A DNA stretch of 64,000 nucleotides, from assembly GCF_030540775.2 (NCBI RefSeq), contig NZ_CP141266.1:1599001-1663000 (forward strand), written 5' to 3'. The first letter of the stretch is position 1, and the number at the start of each line of letters is the position of its first letter. Of the stretch, positions 26,256 to 34,391 are shown one piece after another. Source of the stretch: Flavivirga abyssicola (lineage in GTDB: Bacteria; Bacteroidota; Bacteroidia; Flavobacteriales; Flavobacteriaceae). The notes beneath the pieces were generated by a model. The model was not told where the DNA came from and did not search any database. It saw nothing but the letters and a program-made list of their open reading frames with translations. Made by a program: the position numbers and the translations under genes.

Positions 26256-26477
26256 ATGAGACATTTTATTATTTTATTTTTCGTTTTATGCTCAATGAGT
26301 TTATCTTCTTGTGTTACTCGTACTCGCGTAGTTACTAAACCTGCAACTCAGGTTAATCTTGTAAAAAAAGCCCCTAGACATTACAAAATTGTAAAAGTTA
26401 AAGGGAAACGTTATTACTTTTGGAATGGGAATCATTATAAGAAAACTAGAAGGGGGTATGTAATTGTGAGAGTGTAA
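26256..26477 (+). CDS. Small basic lipoprotein
   Basis: 73 residues with a lipoprotein signal (lipobox LSSC, Cys 19) and a mature part of only 54 residues that is very rich in Lys, Arg and Tyr (HYKIVKVKGKRYYFWNGNHYKK). The repeated K-x-K-Y pattern resembles small envelope proteins of Bacteroidota of unknown function. The upstream gap (26038-26255) contains degenerate fragments of the intergenic palindromes found elsewhere in the window. No named family was recognised. Confidence 0.7.
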   Translation: MRHFIILFFVLCSMSLSSCVTRTRVVTKPATQVNLVKKAPRHYKIVKVKGKRYYFWNGNHYKKTRRGYVIVRV

Positions 26478-26613
26478 ATTAATTGAGATAGATACTTTGC
26501 CTATTCTGAGGAGTACCAGAGTGTGATGTAAGAATGAACAGTACCTTGTTGTTTTAGGTATAAATAAAAAGAGATTAAGACTCCATTGCTATGTAAGCCG
26601 AAACTTCACAAAT

Positions 26614-26805
26614 AGCAAATAAAATCACATCTAAGTTTTACTTAAATACATTTTTTATTCTTCGTTACTTTTATTGATCTGAAGTTACACCACTTTTTAA
26701 GGGTTGATATTTCTTATATTTGGTTTGTATATAATAGAAATAAACGCACCTTTATTACATTTATCCAGAAATGTTAGGGAATAAACTCCATAAAGTGCGT
26801 TTATA
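26614..26805. repeat. ~190-bp direct repeat, copy 1 (left edge of accessory region)
   Basis: Nearly identical to 28857-29047, with only scattered substitutions and single-base indels by eye. It includes a promoter-like TATATTTG, then an inverted repeat with arms at 26740-26754 and 26791-26804 (ATAAACGCAC... / ...GTGCGTTTAT). It ends 28 bp before the ATG of the gene at 26834. In copy 2 the right arm is mutated. Confidence 0.9.
26715..26722 (+). promoter_or_regulatory. Promoter-like TATATTTG inside repeat copy 1
   Basis: Perfect TAnnTTTG match, 112 bp before the ATG of the gene at 26834. The same sequence occurs in copy 2 at 28959-28966, where it precedes an unrelated gene. Confidence 0.4.
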
Positions 26806-26833
26806 CAATTGTTGTGCGCCATTTGACCAAACA

Positions 26834-27217
26834 ATGAACAGCAGAACTGAAGAAATAATAAGTCGCTTCGAAAAATCTTGGACAGAAACTTTTGACCGAT
26901 TCCAAATGCTGATTAATAATGGTGGATTTGACAAATTGATACCGATTCGTAACTTAATCTCTGAAATGAGAGAAAATGACGAATGGAAACACTTCCGAAT
27001 TGGAACTTCAATGTTTACGCTGATTTTTTCTCGTTCTGTAGATTTTGGATTACGGACTGACCAAAAACACATAAAAATAGAAACGATTAATTTTAATGAA
27101 TATGAAGTTACTTTTCGGGATGCAGACAAATTATATCGAGAATATATAATTTCGGACTTAAAAGACGTTCGACTGCATAAACTACTGAATACTTTAAAAG
27201 GAACATTAGTTGATTGA
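26834..27217 (+). CDS. Hypothetical protein of the accessory region
   Basis: From the ATG at 26834 the product has 127 residues (starts MNSRTEEIISRFEKSW) and appears soluble, alpha/beta with many charged residues and no signal peptide. A start 63 bp upstream is possible but would lie inside the repeat's inverted arm and add cysteine-containing residues without similarity to a normal N-terminus. I recognise no family. It follows the promoter-bearing repeat and is followed by a weak hairpin (AAAACAG/CTGTTTT, 27222-27256). Confidence 0.6.
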   Translation: MNSRTEEIISRFEKSWTETFDRFQMLINNGGFDKLIPIRNLISEMRENDEWKHFRIGTSMFTLIFSRSVDFGLRTDQKHIKIETINFNEYEVTFRDADKLYREYIISDLKDVRLHKLLNTLKGTLVD

Positions 27218-27301
27218 ATATAAAACAGTATCGATGTTAAAAATAACTGCTGTTTTTAGCTTAAATAAAGGTCGTATGCCATTGCAAAGAAACCGACCAC
27301 A

Positions 27302-27511
27302 TTAGATTTTTGGTTTTGGATTTCTTCTTGTTGGATACATCACCTGTTGTTTTTTGAATTGACCGATTTCCTCTCTTAACGTCTGATTGATATTGTAAAT
27401 CAAATCATTTTGGTATTTCATAATTCCCAATAAATCGTGCATTGCGTTTAAATTTTCTAATTGCTTATAAACAATTTGTTCTAAATCGGCTTTGGTATAT
27501 CTTTTGCTCAT
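27302..27511 (-). CDS. Hypothetical 69-residue protein, divergent from an Xre-type regulator
   Basis: A small charged protein with a predicted helical centre (LEQIVYKQLENLNAMHDLLGIMKYQNDLIYNINQTLREEIGQF) and a basic C-terminus (RRNPKPKI). The coiled-coil-like helix suggests a dimer or a partner-binding protein. It is divergent from the regulator gene at 27656 with a 144-bp gap holding the likely shared control region, including a short TCTGGA/TCCAGA inverted repeat at 27550 and 27594. I do not recognise a family; a toxin-antitoxin or regulator-partner role is only a possibility. Confidence 0.5.
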   Translation of the reverse strand: MSKRYTKADLEQIVYKQLENLNAMHDLLGIMKYQNDLIYNINQTLREEIGQFKKQQVMYPTRRNPKPKI

Positions 27512-27655
27512 ATTAATTTGTTTAGATTTTAAAAACTATAGTTCGTAATTCTGGACTAAAGTAATTATTTTCTGTAATAAATCAAAATTATAATCCAGAT
27601 ATTCTAAACTAAAACATGAAAGAACTAAATTTGAATAGCGAAAATCGAAAAAAGC

Positions 27656-27871
27656 ATGACAGAACTCGGACAGTATTTATCCAAAAAATCGGCAAGTAAA
27701 GCTGGGATTTCGAAGAAAACTGGAATTAGTAAATCTAGAATCAGTGAACTTACCCTTAATCCTTCTACTCAACTTAGAGCTTGGGAACTATACTTAATTG
27801 CTTTGGCATTGGACGTTGACCCAGGAGAGATGTTTAAAGAAATTTTTAGGGATTTGAAATTAAAACAATAA
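27656..27871 (+). CDS. Xre/Cro-type helix-turn-helix regulator
   Basis: 71 residues, essentially a single Cro/C1-type helix-turn-helix domain: KSASKAGISKKTGISKSRISELTLNPSTQLRAWELYLIALALDVDPGEMF. The recognition helix is around KSRISELT. Such stand-alone domains act as dimeric repressors, often of their own and a divergent gene. It ends 16 bp before the hairpin element at 27888. An ATG 40 bp upstream is out of frame. Confidence 0.8.
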   Translation: MTELGQYLSKKSASKAGISKKTGISKSRISELTLNPSTQLRAWELYLIALALDVDPGEMFKEIFRDLKLKQ

Positions 27872-27887
27872 AACGGCATACAACAGG

Positions 27888-27996
27888 GTATAAAATTAAT
27901 TGCTGGTTCAAGCCTACTTACGAAAATCCTCGCGGATTTTCTAGTCGGTTTGTATTTGCTGAGTTAAGTACTTAAAATCCGCAACTAATCTTATAC
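27888..27996. repeat. Long imperfect hairpin element (cassette-boundary-like), copy A
   Basis: Outer arms GTATAAAATTAATTGC (27888-27903) and GCAACTAATCTTATAC (27981-27996) pair with two mismatches, and a perfect inner hairpin GAAAATCC/GGATTTTC sits at 27922-27941. The element lies between unrelated genes, preceded by ACGGCATACAAC and followed by GACGTTAGC. The form (long folded palindrome between orphan genes) recalls recombination sites of gene cassettes, but no integrase is present. Confidence 0.75.
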
Positions 27997-28033
27997 TAGA
28001 CGTTAGCAGCAAGTAGGGCAAAATATCGATATT

Positions 28034-28795
28034 ATGAATGGACAAATTATTGGAGGAATATTAATTATGATTCTAGGTACAGGACTTGGAACATACTTTA
28101 TTCAAAAAGGTAGAACTAAATTAGCTTTTGAAAACAGTAAAAAAATAATTAAGCATTTAAATTCTTTAGATAGTGCTTCAAGAGCCGAAATCATAAATAA
28201 TTCAAATTTAAATAAAGACGAAATTATTTATTTAGTTAATCACCAAACCAAATCTTCTGCAATAGAAATTATTGAAGAGGTATCCAACAAATTTGGAATA
28301 ATAAATAATGATTTAGTAGAAAAAGAGAAAAAAATAAATGAATTAGAGAAAAAAGAAACCGAAAGGAAAAATAAACAAAAAGCGTTCGAAAAATTAAAAA
28401 ACACACCGCCTTTAGTCGATTTCTATTTAGAGAATCGCGATAACAAGCTTTTTATCAAAATGACTTTTAAAAATAATGTTCCGATAATGATACGACCTTA
28501 TTTATCTGTGATTTGGGATAGTAAAGAAAAAAATCACAAAACCGCAGGTTGGAAAGCATATACTGGCTTTTCAGAAATTCATCCTGACGAAAATGGAATA
28601 GCATATTTTGAATATGATAGCTTAAATAATAAGAATCTTCCGATTGGAAAGGAAGTATTAGGTTTTAGGGTAATTATAAGATATTATTCTATTTATTACC
28701 CTGAAATTAAGGACGAAAAACTAGGAGAAAGAACATTGGAATTAAATTTAGGTTTGGACCCAAACGATAATAAATTTAAGAATATAACTGGATAG
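28034..28795 (+). CDS. Hypothetical membrane-anchored protein with coiled coil
   Basis: 253 residues. An N-terminal membrane helix (about 4-22, QIIGGILIMILGTGLGTYF) is followed by a helical region with coiled-coil-like Lys/Glu heptads (about 85-120, NDLVEKEKKINELEKKETERKNKQKAFEKL) and a beta-rich C-terminal domain of about 130 residues (from PPLVDFYLENRDNKLFIKM). It lies between a hairpin element and the second copy of the direct repeat. I recognise no family. Confidence 0.65.
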   Translation: MNGQIIGGILIMILGTGLGTYFIQKGRTKLAFENSKKIIKHLNSLDSASRAEIINNSNLNKDEIIYLVNHQTKSSAIEIIEEVSNKFGIINNDLVEKEKKINELEKKETERKNKQKAFEKLKNTPPLVDFYLENRDNKLFIKMTFKNNVPIMIRPYLSVIWDSKEKNHKTAGWKAYTGFSEIHPDENGIAYFEYDSLNNKNLPIGKEVLGFRVIIRYYSIYYPEIKDEKLGERTLELNLGLDPNDNKFKNITG

Positions 28796-28856
28796 AAAAG
28801 CCAGCTCTGCTACCGCCAGTTTGTAACTGGTGACAGTTATGCAAGTCTTAAAACTT

Positions 28857-29047
28857 AGCAAATAAAATCACATCCAAGTTTTTACTTAAATACATTTTTT
28901 ATACTTCGTTGCTTTTATTGATTTGAAATTACACCACTTTTTAAGGGTTGATATTTCTTATATTTGGTTTGCATATTAGAAATAAACGCACCTTTATTAC
29001 ATTTATCCAGAAATATTAGGGAATAAACTCCATAAAATGTGTTTATA
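28857..29047. repeat. ~190-bp direct repeat, copy 2
   Basis: Aligns along its full length with 26614-26805. The promoter-like TATATTTG is conserved (28959-28966) and the inverted-repeat left arm ATAAACGCAC is intact, while the right arm has changed to AAAATGTGTTTAT. It ends 18 bp before the secreted protein gene at 29066. Confidence 0.9.
28959..28966 (+). promoter_or_regulatory. Promoter-like TATATTTG inside repeat copy 2
   Basis: Perfect TAnnTTTG match 100 bp before the ATG of the gene at 29066, in the repeated block. Confidence 0.4.
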
Positions 29048-29065
29048 TGATTTTTACCCACAACT

Positions 29066-29959
29066 ATGAAAAAACTACTTCTAATAATTTTGATTTTCGT
29101 TTTCCAAATTAGTTTTGCTCAAAACGAAGACCTTTTTAATAGATTGAATGCTATTCACAATAACGGTACTACATTTTACAATGTTGATGGAATTGATTTT
29201 ACCTCACAAACAATTTCTTCAGAATTCAATGACAAAAATCTCAAAAAAACATACCGCAAGAACAAAATCAATAAAAATATCTTAATTGAAACAGATAAGC
29301 AATTAAGCTATGAAAATTATAAGGTTGTCAAACGAGAAGAGTTAGATAATGGTTTAGTCTCGGTTAGTGTCAATTATTTTGTTAAAAATAAAGACAATCG
29401 TATTTCTATTTTTTGGTTTGGTTATTATTACAAAAACAGCCCTGAATTTGAAAGAAAAATGATTGAATTAATTTTGAGTGATGAAATTCCTAAAAGTTGC
29501 TTTAGTAATTTAAAAACTGATAAAATCAATTTTGCTGGACGAAAAATTGAATTAGGGGGTAGTTGCAATTGGATGAATATAAATAATATTCAGTGTCCTT
29601 ATTATGGACAAATGAATTGGTCTGTACATAAGACTAAACAAAGTTCTGATTTATCAATCGAAAATCAATTAAAAGCAACTAAAATAAAAAATGGCGGAAA
29701 AGTAATTTTAGAAGAAGAAGTTGAAATTTTGTTTGAAGGAATTGAAACAAAAGCAAAAAAAGTCTTGTATGACTTTACGGGAGTAAAATCCCTTTTAACA
29801 TCTATGTCTGGCGGAAAAAACTTGACTATTTATTATGTTTCAGAAAAAATCCGAGACAATTATGTAAGCTGTGTTTTGAGTTTTTGGAATAATGATAATA
29901 TAAACCCGAGCGGATTACCACCATTATTGGAAGAAGTAATGAGCATTGGGGGAAAATAA
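29066..29959 (+). CDS. Hypothetical secreted protein
   Basis: 297 residues with a Sec signal peptide (MKKLLLIILIFVFQISFAQ, cleavage likely after the Ala at 18). The mature part is a mixed alpha/beta, lysine-rich protein with one Cys-containing stretch (GGSCNWMNINNIQCPYYGQMNW, about 168-189), possibly a disulfide loop. No domain is recognised. It stands behind the second promoter-bearing repeat and before a long hairpin element. Confidence 0.7.
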   Translation: MKKLLLIILIFVFQISFAQNEDLFNRLNAIHNNGTTFYNVDGIDFTSQTISSEFNDKNLKKTYRKNKINKNILIETDKQLSYENYKVVKREELDNGLVSVSVNYFVKNKDNRISIFWFGYYYKNSPEFERKMIELILSDEIPKSCFSNLKTDKINFAGRKIELGGSCNWMNINNIQCPYYGQMNWSVHKTKQSSDLSIENQLKATKIKNGGKVILEEEVEILFEGIETKAKKVLYDFTGVKSLLTSMSGGKNLTIYYVSEKIRDNYVSCVLSFWNNDNINPSGLPPLLEEVMSIGGK

Positions 29960-29989
29960 CTAATGTTAACAAAGATAATCGTTGTGCAA

Positions 29990-30097
29990 GACTATAATTC
30001 ATTGTGGTTTTGTGGCATCCCAAAATAAAAGTATTAATCAAACGACTGGATTTCGACAGAATAATTCTGCGGATGATTCCACAACGAAATCATAGCC
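29990..30097. repeat. Long imperfect hairpin element, copy B
   Basis: Outer arms at 29990-30007 (GACTATAATTCATTGTGG) and 30079-30097 pair with a few mismatches, and an inner palindrome CAGAATAATTCTG sits at 30057-30069. The same layout (long arms, short inner hairpin, GTTGTGC or GTTAGC core nearby) is seen in the element at 27888. It separates two unrelated genes. Confidence 0.7.
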
Positions 30098-30127
30098 TAA
30101 ACTATTGGTAAATATTTGAGAAAATTG

Positions 30128-30631
30128 ATGATTGAAATTAAAAAAGCAGAAGATAGAAGTGATTATAGAATCATCAAAAAATTAGCAGCCGAAATTTTAC
30201 ACGAAGTTTACGACCCAATAATTCCGGCTGAGCATACTGATTATTTTTTGACAGAATTCCAATCGGAAAATGCAATTGCAAACCAAATTGAAAATGAACA
30301 CTTCAGCTATTTTCTCTTAAAGTTTGACTCTAAAAATGTAGGATATTTAGGAATTCAAAAACTGAATGAAAAATTGATTTTGAGCAAACTTTATATTCTG
30401 GAATCGTTTCGCGGACTGAAAATCGGAAAAACAGCGTTGGAATATGTTAACAGATTTGCGACGGATAAAGGAATTGAAAAAATTGAGCTAATTGTTAACC
30501 AACAAAACCAAAATACGATTGATATTTATCTAAAAAACGGATTTAAAATAGTGGAATCGATTGTAAATTCCTTCCCTAATGGACATTCTGTTGAGGATTA
30601 CAAAATGGAAAAAATATTGAAAACGGAATAA
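30128..30631 (+). CDS. GNAT family N-acetyltransferase
   Basis: From the ATG at 30128 the product has 167 residues (starts MIEIKKAEDRSDYRIIKKLAAEIL). The GNAT acetyl-CoA-binding core is visible at LYILESFRGLKIGKTALEYVNRFATDKG (about 98-125), followed by LIVNQQNQNTIDIYLKNGFKIVES, the usual motif B. The substrate is unknown. A TTG 12 bp upstream is a less likely start. It is the last gene of the hairpin-bounded array and converges on the envC-like gene with only 4 bp between the stops. Confidence 0.88.
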   Translation: MIEIKKAEDRSDYRIIKKLAAEILHEVYDPIIPAEHTDYFLTEFQSENAIANQIENEHFSYFLLKFDSKNVGYLGIQKLNEKLILSKLYILESFRGLKIGKTALEYVNRFATDKGIEKIELIVNQQNQNTIDIYLKNGFKIVESIVNSFPNGHSVEDYKMEKILKTE

Positions 30632-30635
30632 AAAG

Positions 30636-31865
30636 TTACATTTTATAAATCCAAGAAGCTGGGTTTTCTGTTTTTGTGCCTTTAGAGATTGTGAAACTTA
30701 AAATTGTTTCTCCATTTGAAGGATTTGTAAACACATTACCTATAACTTGCTTGGTTGATACTTTATCCCCTTTCTTCACATTAACGCTAGATAAGTTTTT
30801 ATATATCGTTAAATAATCGCCATGACGAATCATCACAATGGGATTTACATTTTTCATTTTAAGTATTTCACTTACCTCACCGTTAAAAACAGCTCTTACT
30901 TTAGCTCCTTTTTGCGTAGCTATACGGACTCCATGACTCTTAATTGTTAATGATTTATCTATAGGGTGTCTTTGTGTCCCATAACCTAATCTTACAACGC
31001 CTCTTTCAACTGGCCATGGTAACTTACCTTTGTTTGCTATAAACTTAGATGCTAAAACTTTTTCTTCGGCTGTAAGAGCAAAACTTTTTGAACTAGCCAC
31101 TTTTCCGGCTTTTCTATTAGACTTAGCTATAGCTGCTTTAATAATACGGTCTATTTCATTATCAATTCTATCGGCCTCTCTCTGTTTTCTCCTTATTTGA
31201 GACGCATATAATGATAAGTTCTTTTTTATTGATTTCATTAAAACTTCATGCTCCTTGCGTTCTGTTTCTAATGTTTTCTGAATTACTTTATTATCAGCAA
31301 TCAATCTTTTTTTATCTTCTTTTTGATCTTGTAAGCTTCTATTTATATTCTGTAATTCTAGCGTTTTGGCCTTTATTGTTTCCCCTTGTTGTTTTTGGTG
31401 ATCTGAATATTGTTTTATGTACTGTAATCGTTTATAAGCCTGTTTAAAATCATTAGAGGACAACAAAAACATGATTCTACTTTGCTTGTTTTTGCTTTTA
31501 TAAGACTTTACTATCATAGCAGCGTAATCTTCCTTTAACTGCTTTAATTCATCTCTAAGTGTGCCTATTTTCTTTTGGTTTGAATTAATTTTACGTGTTA
31601 TTAAATTAGCTTGTTGATTAGTAACCTTTATAAGGTTAGATAACACGCTTATTTTATAATTAAAATCTTCAATTAATGATATTTGCGATTTTTCTCTAGA
31701 CTTGTTCTCAGCACGTAACTCATTAATTTTCTGAATTTCTCTACGTAATTCTTGTCGTCGTGTTTCTAGTTGCTTTTGTTTATTATTCTGAGAAAAAACA
31801 AAAGATCCACATAGCAGAAACGCCAGAAAAAATACTGTTGTATATGTAGATTTCTTGTTTAGCAT
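30636..31865 (-). CDS. EnvC-like murein hydrolase activator (coiled coil + degenerate LytM/M23)
   Basis: 409 residues: signal peptide (about 1-25), a long coiled coil (about 26-250) and a C-terminal LytM domain (about 290-409). The zinc-site residues of active M23 peptidases are not intact: the HxxxD segment reads SHGVRIAT and the closing YxH-like segment reads TIYKNLS. This is the state of EnvC and NlpD, which activate amidases instead of cutting peptidoglycan themselves. It is the last gene of the operon with the DUF4292 and TPR genes, joined by a 1-bp overlap. Confidence 0.85.
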   Translation of the reverse strand: MLNKKSTYTTVFFLAFLLCGSFVFSQNNKQKQLETRRQELRREIQKINELRAENKSREKSQISLIEDFNYKISVLSNLIKVTNQQANLITRKINSNQKKIGTLRDELKQLKEDYAAMIVKSYKSKNKQSRIMFLLSSNDFKQAYKRLQYIKQYSDHQKQQGETIKAKTLELQNINRSLQDQKEDKKRLIADNKVIQKTLETERKEHEVLMKSIKKNLSLYASQIRRKQREADRIDNEIDRIIKAAIAKSNRKAGKVASSKSFALTAEEKVLASKFIANKGKLPWPVERGVVRLGYGTQRHPIDKSLTIKSHGVRIATQKGAKVRAVFNGEVSEILKMKNVNPIVMIRHGDYLTIYKNLSSVNVKKGDKVSTKQVIGNVFTNPSNGETILSFTISKGTKTENPASWIYKM

Positions 31866-32632
31866 TAAAGCTTTATTTCTTTAAAACCTGATGGTATTTT
31901 AAATGGAAATCGCAACTCTTCATTTAGGCTAACATTTTTGAATTCTAAATTAATAATCGTTTCTTGATTAGTCTCCAAAGCGATTACTTTTATCTTTTCT
32001 GGAAGAATTTGTTTCTCAACTTCTTGGTGCGATAAATAATCTATCTGTAAATGTCTAAATTCTTTTGGTTGCGAAATTTGCTGTGATTTTACTTTAAAAT
32101 GTGATGGGTCTAACAAAAAGAATATTTCAAAAAGCTCACGTTGTTTTTTAGGTTGAAGGATATAGAGTTTATCATCAACAGAAGCTTTATAATTTCCTTC
32201 TTTTAAATCGAATATCGTTTCCCCCAATAATAAATTTTGAACCTTTTGAAAATCTAATTCGGTTCCCAATAAATCACTCAAATATTTATAATCACCATCA
32301 AAATAAGTATTATCTAACTTATTATAAAAACTAACTTTTTTTGGTGTAACCAATGCTTTTACTATTGAAAATGTGGCACTAATCCATAAAGCTTCATCTT
32401 TTTTAGCTCTAAAACTTACCGAATGGGTTTGCGAATCTTCTCCTTGTACATATGTTATTTTAAGAGTAGATCTAAGTGTTTTAAAACTTGGTGCCTGTTT
32501 CGCATTTTCTTTTATTAATTGTTTGGTAGAAAGCTTGTAATTAGCTTCTCCGGCAACAATGGTCCTTGACGATTTACAATTAAATATTAATAGTACTAAA
32601 AGAACTAAAGTGAGTTGAGAGCGTATTTTCAT
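31865..32632 (-). CDS. DUF4292 lipoprotein
   Basis: 255 residues with a lipoprotein signal (lipobox IFNC, Cys 19) and the beta-rich DUF4292 domain (about 40-250, including LKITYVQGEDSQTHSVSFRAKKDEALWISATF and VSFYNKLDNTYFDGDYKYLSDLLG). The fold resembles LolA/LolB-like lipoprotein carriers, so a lipid- or lipoprotein-handling role is possible but unproven. Its start overlaps the TPR gene stop and its stop overlaps the envC-like start (TAATG at both ends). Confidence 0.88.
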   Translation of the reverse strand: MKIRSQLTLVLLVLLIFNCKSSRTIVAGEANYKLSTKQLIKENAKQAPSFKTLRSTLKITYVQGEDSQTHSVSFRAKKDEALWISATFSIVKALVTPKKVSFYNKLDNTYFDGDYKYLSDLLGTELDFQKVQNLLLGETIFDLKEGNYKASVDDKLYILQPKKQRELFEIFFLLDPSHFKVKSQQISQPKEFRHLQIDYLSHQEVEKQILPEKIKVIALETNQETIINLEFKNVSLNEELRFPFKIPSGFKEIKL

Positions 32633-33993
32633 TAATTTGAACTTTCTAATTGTTTTGCTTTATCACTAAACGTTTTTGCCTTAGCTGTATTGTTTAATAA
32701 ACTATGGGCTTTACTTAACTGATTATAAAAATCGGCTTCCATTTTAGTATCATCAATAATATAATCTAAACCTGTCTCTAAGGCTTCTATTGCTTCTTTA
32801 GGTTGGTTTAATTTATTTAAAGCAACACCGTTTATTAAGTAAAACAAAGGTTGAGACGGGAATTTTTGAAGTACTTCATCACTTTTTTCTTTAGCTGAGT
32901 CATACTTTTGTAAATCTATATATAGTAACAATACATTACGTAAAACACCAAAATTATTTGCCTCCAATTTTAATGCTGCTTCAAAATATTCTAAAGCTTT
33001 TCCTTTATTCTTTTTAGCTAAATAGTACTGACCTAATTCAATAAGTGTTTTACTATTACTGCGGTTATCAATCAGGGCAGTAGCTTCTACCAAATCGGCT
33101 TCATATTTTGGATGCTTTCCAACAAAACTTACAAAATCTGTTAATACTTTAAGTTTTGCTTCTGGTTTTATTTCATTGCTTTTAATAACAATTTTCATAG
33201 ATTCAATAGCTTTTTCAGCATCATTATCGTCTAAATAAAATTTATATAAAGCCAAATGGACTAATTGCGAATTCGGATTGATCTTTAACAATTCTTTAGC
33301 CGTTTCAAAGGCTTTCTCTTTTTCATTATTTTCACTATAACGGAAAATTAAAGCCAGATAATTGGATTCTTTATCAGGGTGATTTTCAACACGTTTTTCT
33401 AAATTCTTTATTTGATCTTTTTTACGCCCTGTTGCTTTATAAATTTGATTACGCATCGCATCACGGGACAATGAAATTCCAAATTCAGAATCTAATTCGT
33501 CTAAAAGTTTTAAAGCATCATCATACTTCTTTGATCTAAGATAAAGGGACGCTAAATCTTCTTTATAGTCTGGATGGTATTTAACAAGCTGCTTGATCGT
33601 CTTTATAGCTTTATCATAATCGTTTTGCGATGCATAAAACCCGTATAGTTCATCTAAAAACCATTCATTATCTGGGTCTTTATTAACCGCTTTTTTTAAA
33701 GCTTCTTCTGCCGCACCAAAGTTTTTAAGCTTTTTGTAGTTCTTACCTAATTCGTAATACAAAACTGCGACAGAGTTGTCTAATTCTATACATTTTAAAA
33801 GTGCTTCAACAGACCTATCATAATTTTCAATACCTTTTTGTTTTAAGGCTTCGTAGAAAGATTCTTGAAACTTATCTTCTACGTTACCTAAATCATCATC
33901 AGGTTTCTTGTTAAAATCTACTTGTGCGTAATTCACCTGTGGAAAGATTAATATTCCGAAGACTAAAAAAAATATGTAGATTTTATACTTCAT
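32632..33993 (-). CDS. Secreted TPR-repeat protein
   Basis: 453 residues with a Sec signal peptide (MKYKIYIFFLVFGILIFPQ, cleavage near NYAQ) and about ten tetratricopeptide repeats covering almost all of the mature chain (for example AVLYYELGKNYKKLKNFGAAEEALKKAV). It is the first gene of the TPR/DUF4292/EnvC-like trio and is probably a scaffold in the periplasm or at the outer membrane. Two short palindromes lie in the 82-bp gap before it, one only 4 bp before the start. Confidence 0.9.
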   Translation of the reverse strand: MKYKIYIFFLVFGILIFPQVNYAQVDFNKKPDDDLGNVEDKFQESFYEALKQKGIENYDRSVEALLKCIELDNSVAVLYYELGKNYKKLKNFGAAEEALKKAVNKDPDNEWFLDELYGFYASQNDYDKAIKTIKQLVKYHPDYKEDLASLYLRSKKYDDALKLLDELDSEFGISLSRDAMRNQIYKATGRKKDQIKNLEKRVENHPDKESNYLALIFRYSENNEKEKAFETAKELLKINPNSQLVHLALYKFYLDDNDAEKAIESMKIVIKSNEIKPEAKLKVLTDFVSFVGKHPKYEADLVEATALIDNRSNSKTLIELGQYYLAKKNKGKALEYFEAALKLEANNFGVLRNVLLLYIDLQKYDSAKEKSDEVLQKFPSQPLFYLINGVALNKLNQPKEAIEALETGLDYIIDDTKMEADFYNQLSKAHSLLNNTAKAKTFSDKAKQLESSN

Positions 33994-33996
33994 ACA

Positions 33997-34052
33997 ATGC
34001 CTGCATAGGCAGGTATCTTTTAAATTAAACTTATTCCTACATAAGCAGGAAA
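33997..34052. repeat. Two palindromes before the TPR gene
   Basis: Hairpin 1 is at 33997-34016 (ATGCCTGC/AGGCAGGTAT) and hairpin 2 at 34034-34052 (TTCCTAC/GCAGGAA), both of the ATTCCTGC family and both with diverged bases. They lie between the GIY-YIG gene and the TPR gene. Confidence 0.65.
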
Positions 34053-34075
34053 CTCATTGTTTTTATATTAATTTA

Positions 34076-34375
34076 TCAAAAATTTAAATTCCAGTTGATA
34101 CTTAGGTCAGACCAACTTGGATTCATGTCTTCTATCAGTTTTATTTTCCAATCTCTTTTCCTTTTTTTAAATTGCTTTTCTCTTTTTTCTGCTACGTTTC
34201 CATTTTTAAAAGCTTCAAAATAAATCAATTTATCACAATTATATCTTGCAGTAAATGATTTTGGATAGATTTTTAATTTATGCTCTTTAACTCTTTCTTC
34301 TATATTATCTGTTATGCCAATATATATTACCCCTTCAGGCTTATTTGTCATGATATAGACATACCATTGTTTCAT
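34076..34375 (-). CDS. GIY-YIG nuclease family protein
   Basis: 99 residues: WYVYIMTNKPEGVIYIGITDNIEERVKEHK at the N-terminus carries the GIY-YIG motifs (Y-V-Y and Y-I-G) and the conserved Arg, with the downstream Glu region YFEAFKNGNVAEKREKQFKKRKRDWK. Members of this small bacterial subfamily are often found near repetitive DNA and have unknown roles. It lies inside an otherwise envelope-related operon, flanked by palindromic repeats on both sides, so it may have been inserted together with them. Confidence 0.9.
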   Translation of the reverse strand: MKQWYVYIMTNKPEGVIYIGITDNIEERVKEHKLKIYPKSFTARYNCDKLIYFEAFKNGNVAEKREKQFKKRKRDWKIKLIEDMNPSWSDLSINWNLNF

Positions 34376-34391
34376 ACATTTCTATCATGAG

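Noticed and set aside
26761-27129. Minus-strand frame of 122 codons opposite the hypothetical gene at 26834
   Set aside because: Lies opposite a better supported gene and begins inside it; likely a shadow.
27904-27916. tRNA T-loop-like sequence GGTTCAAGCC
   Set aside because: It lies in the arm of a long palindrome and no acceptor, D or anticodon arms surround it.
27888-30097. Integron attC sites in the strict sense
   Set aside because: The cores near the hairpins do not fully fit GTTRRRY and no integrase is present, so only a cassette-like appearance is claimed.
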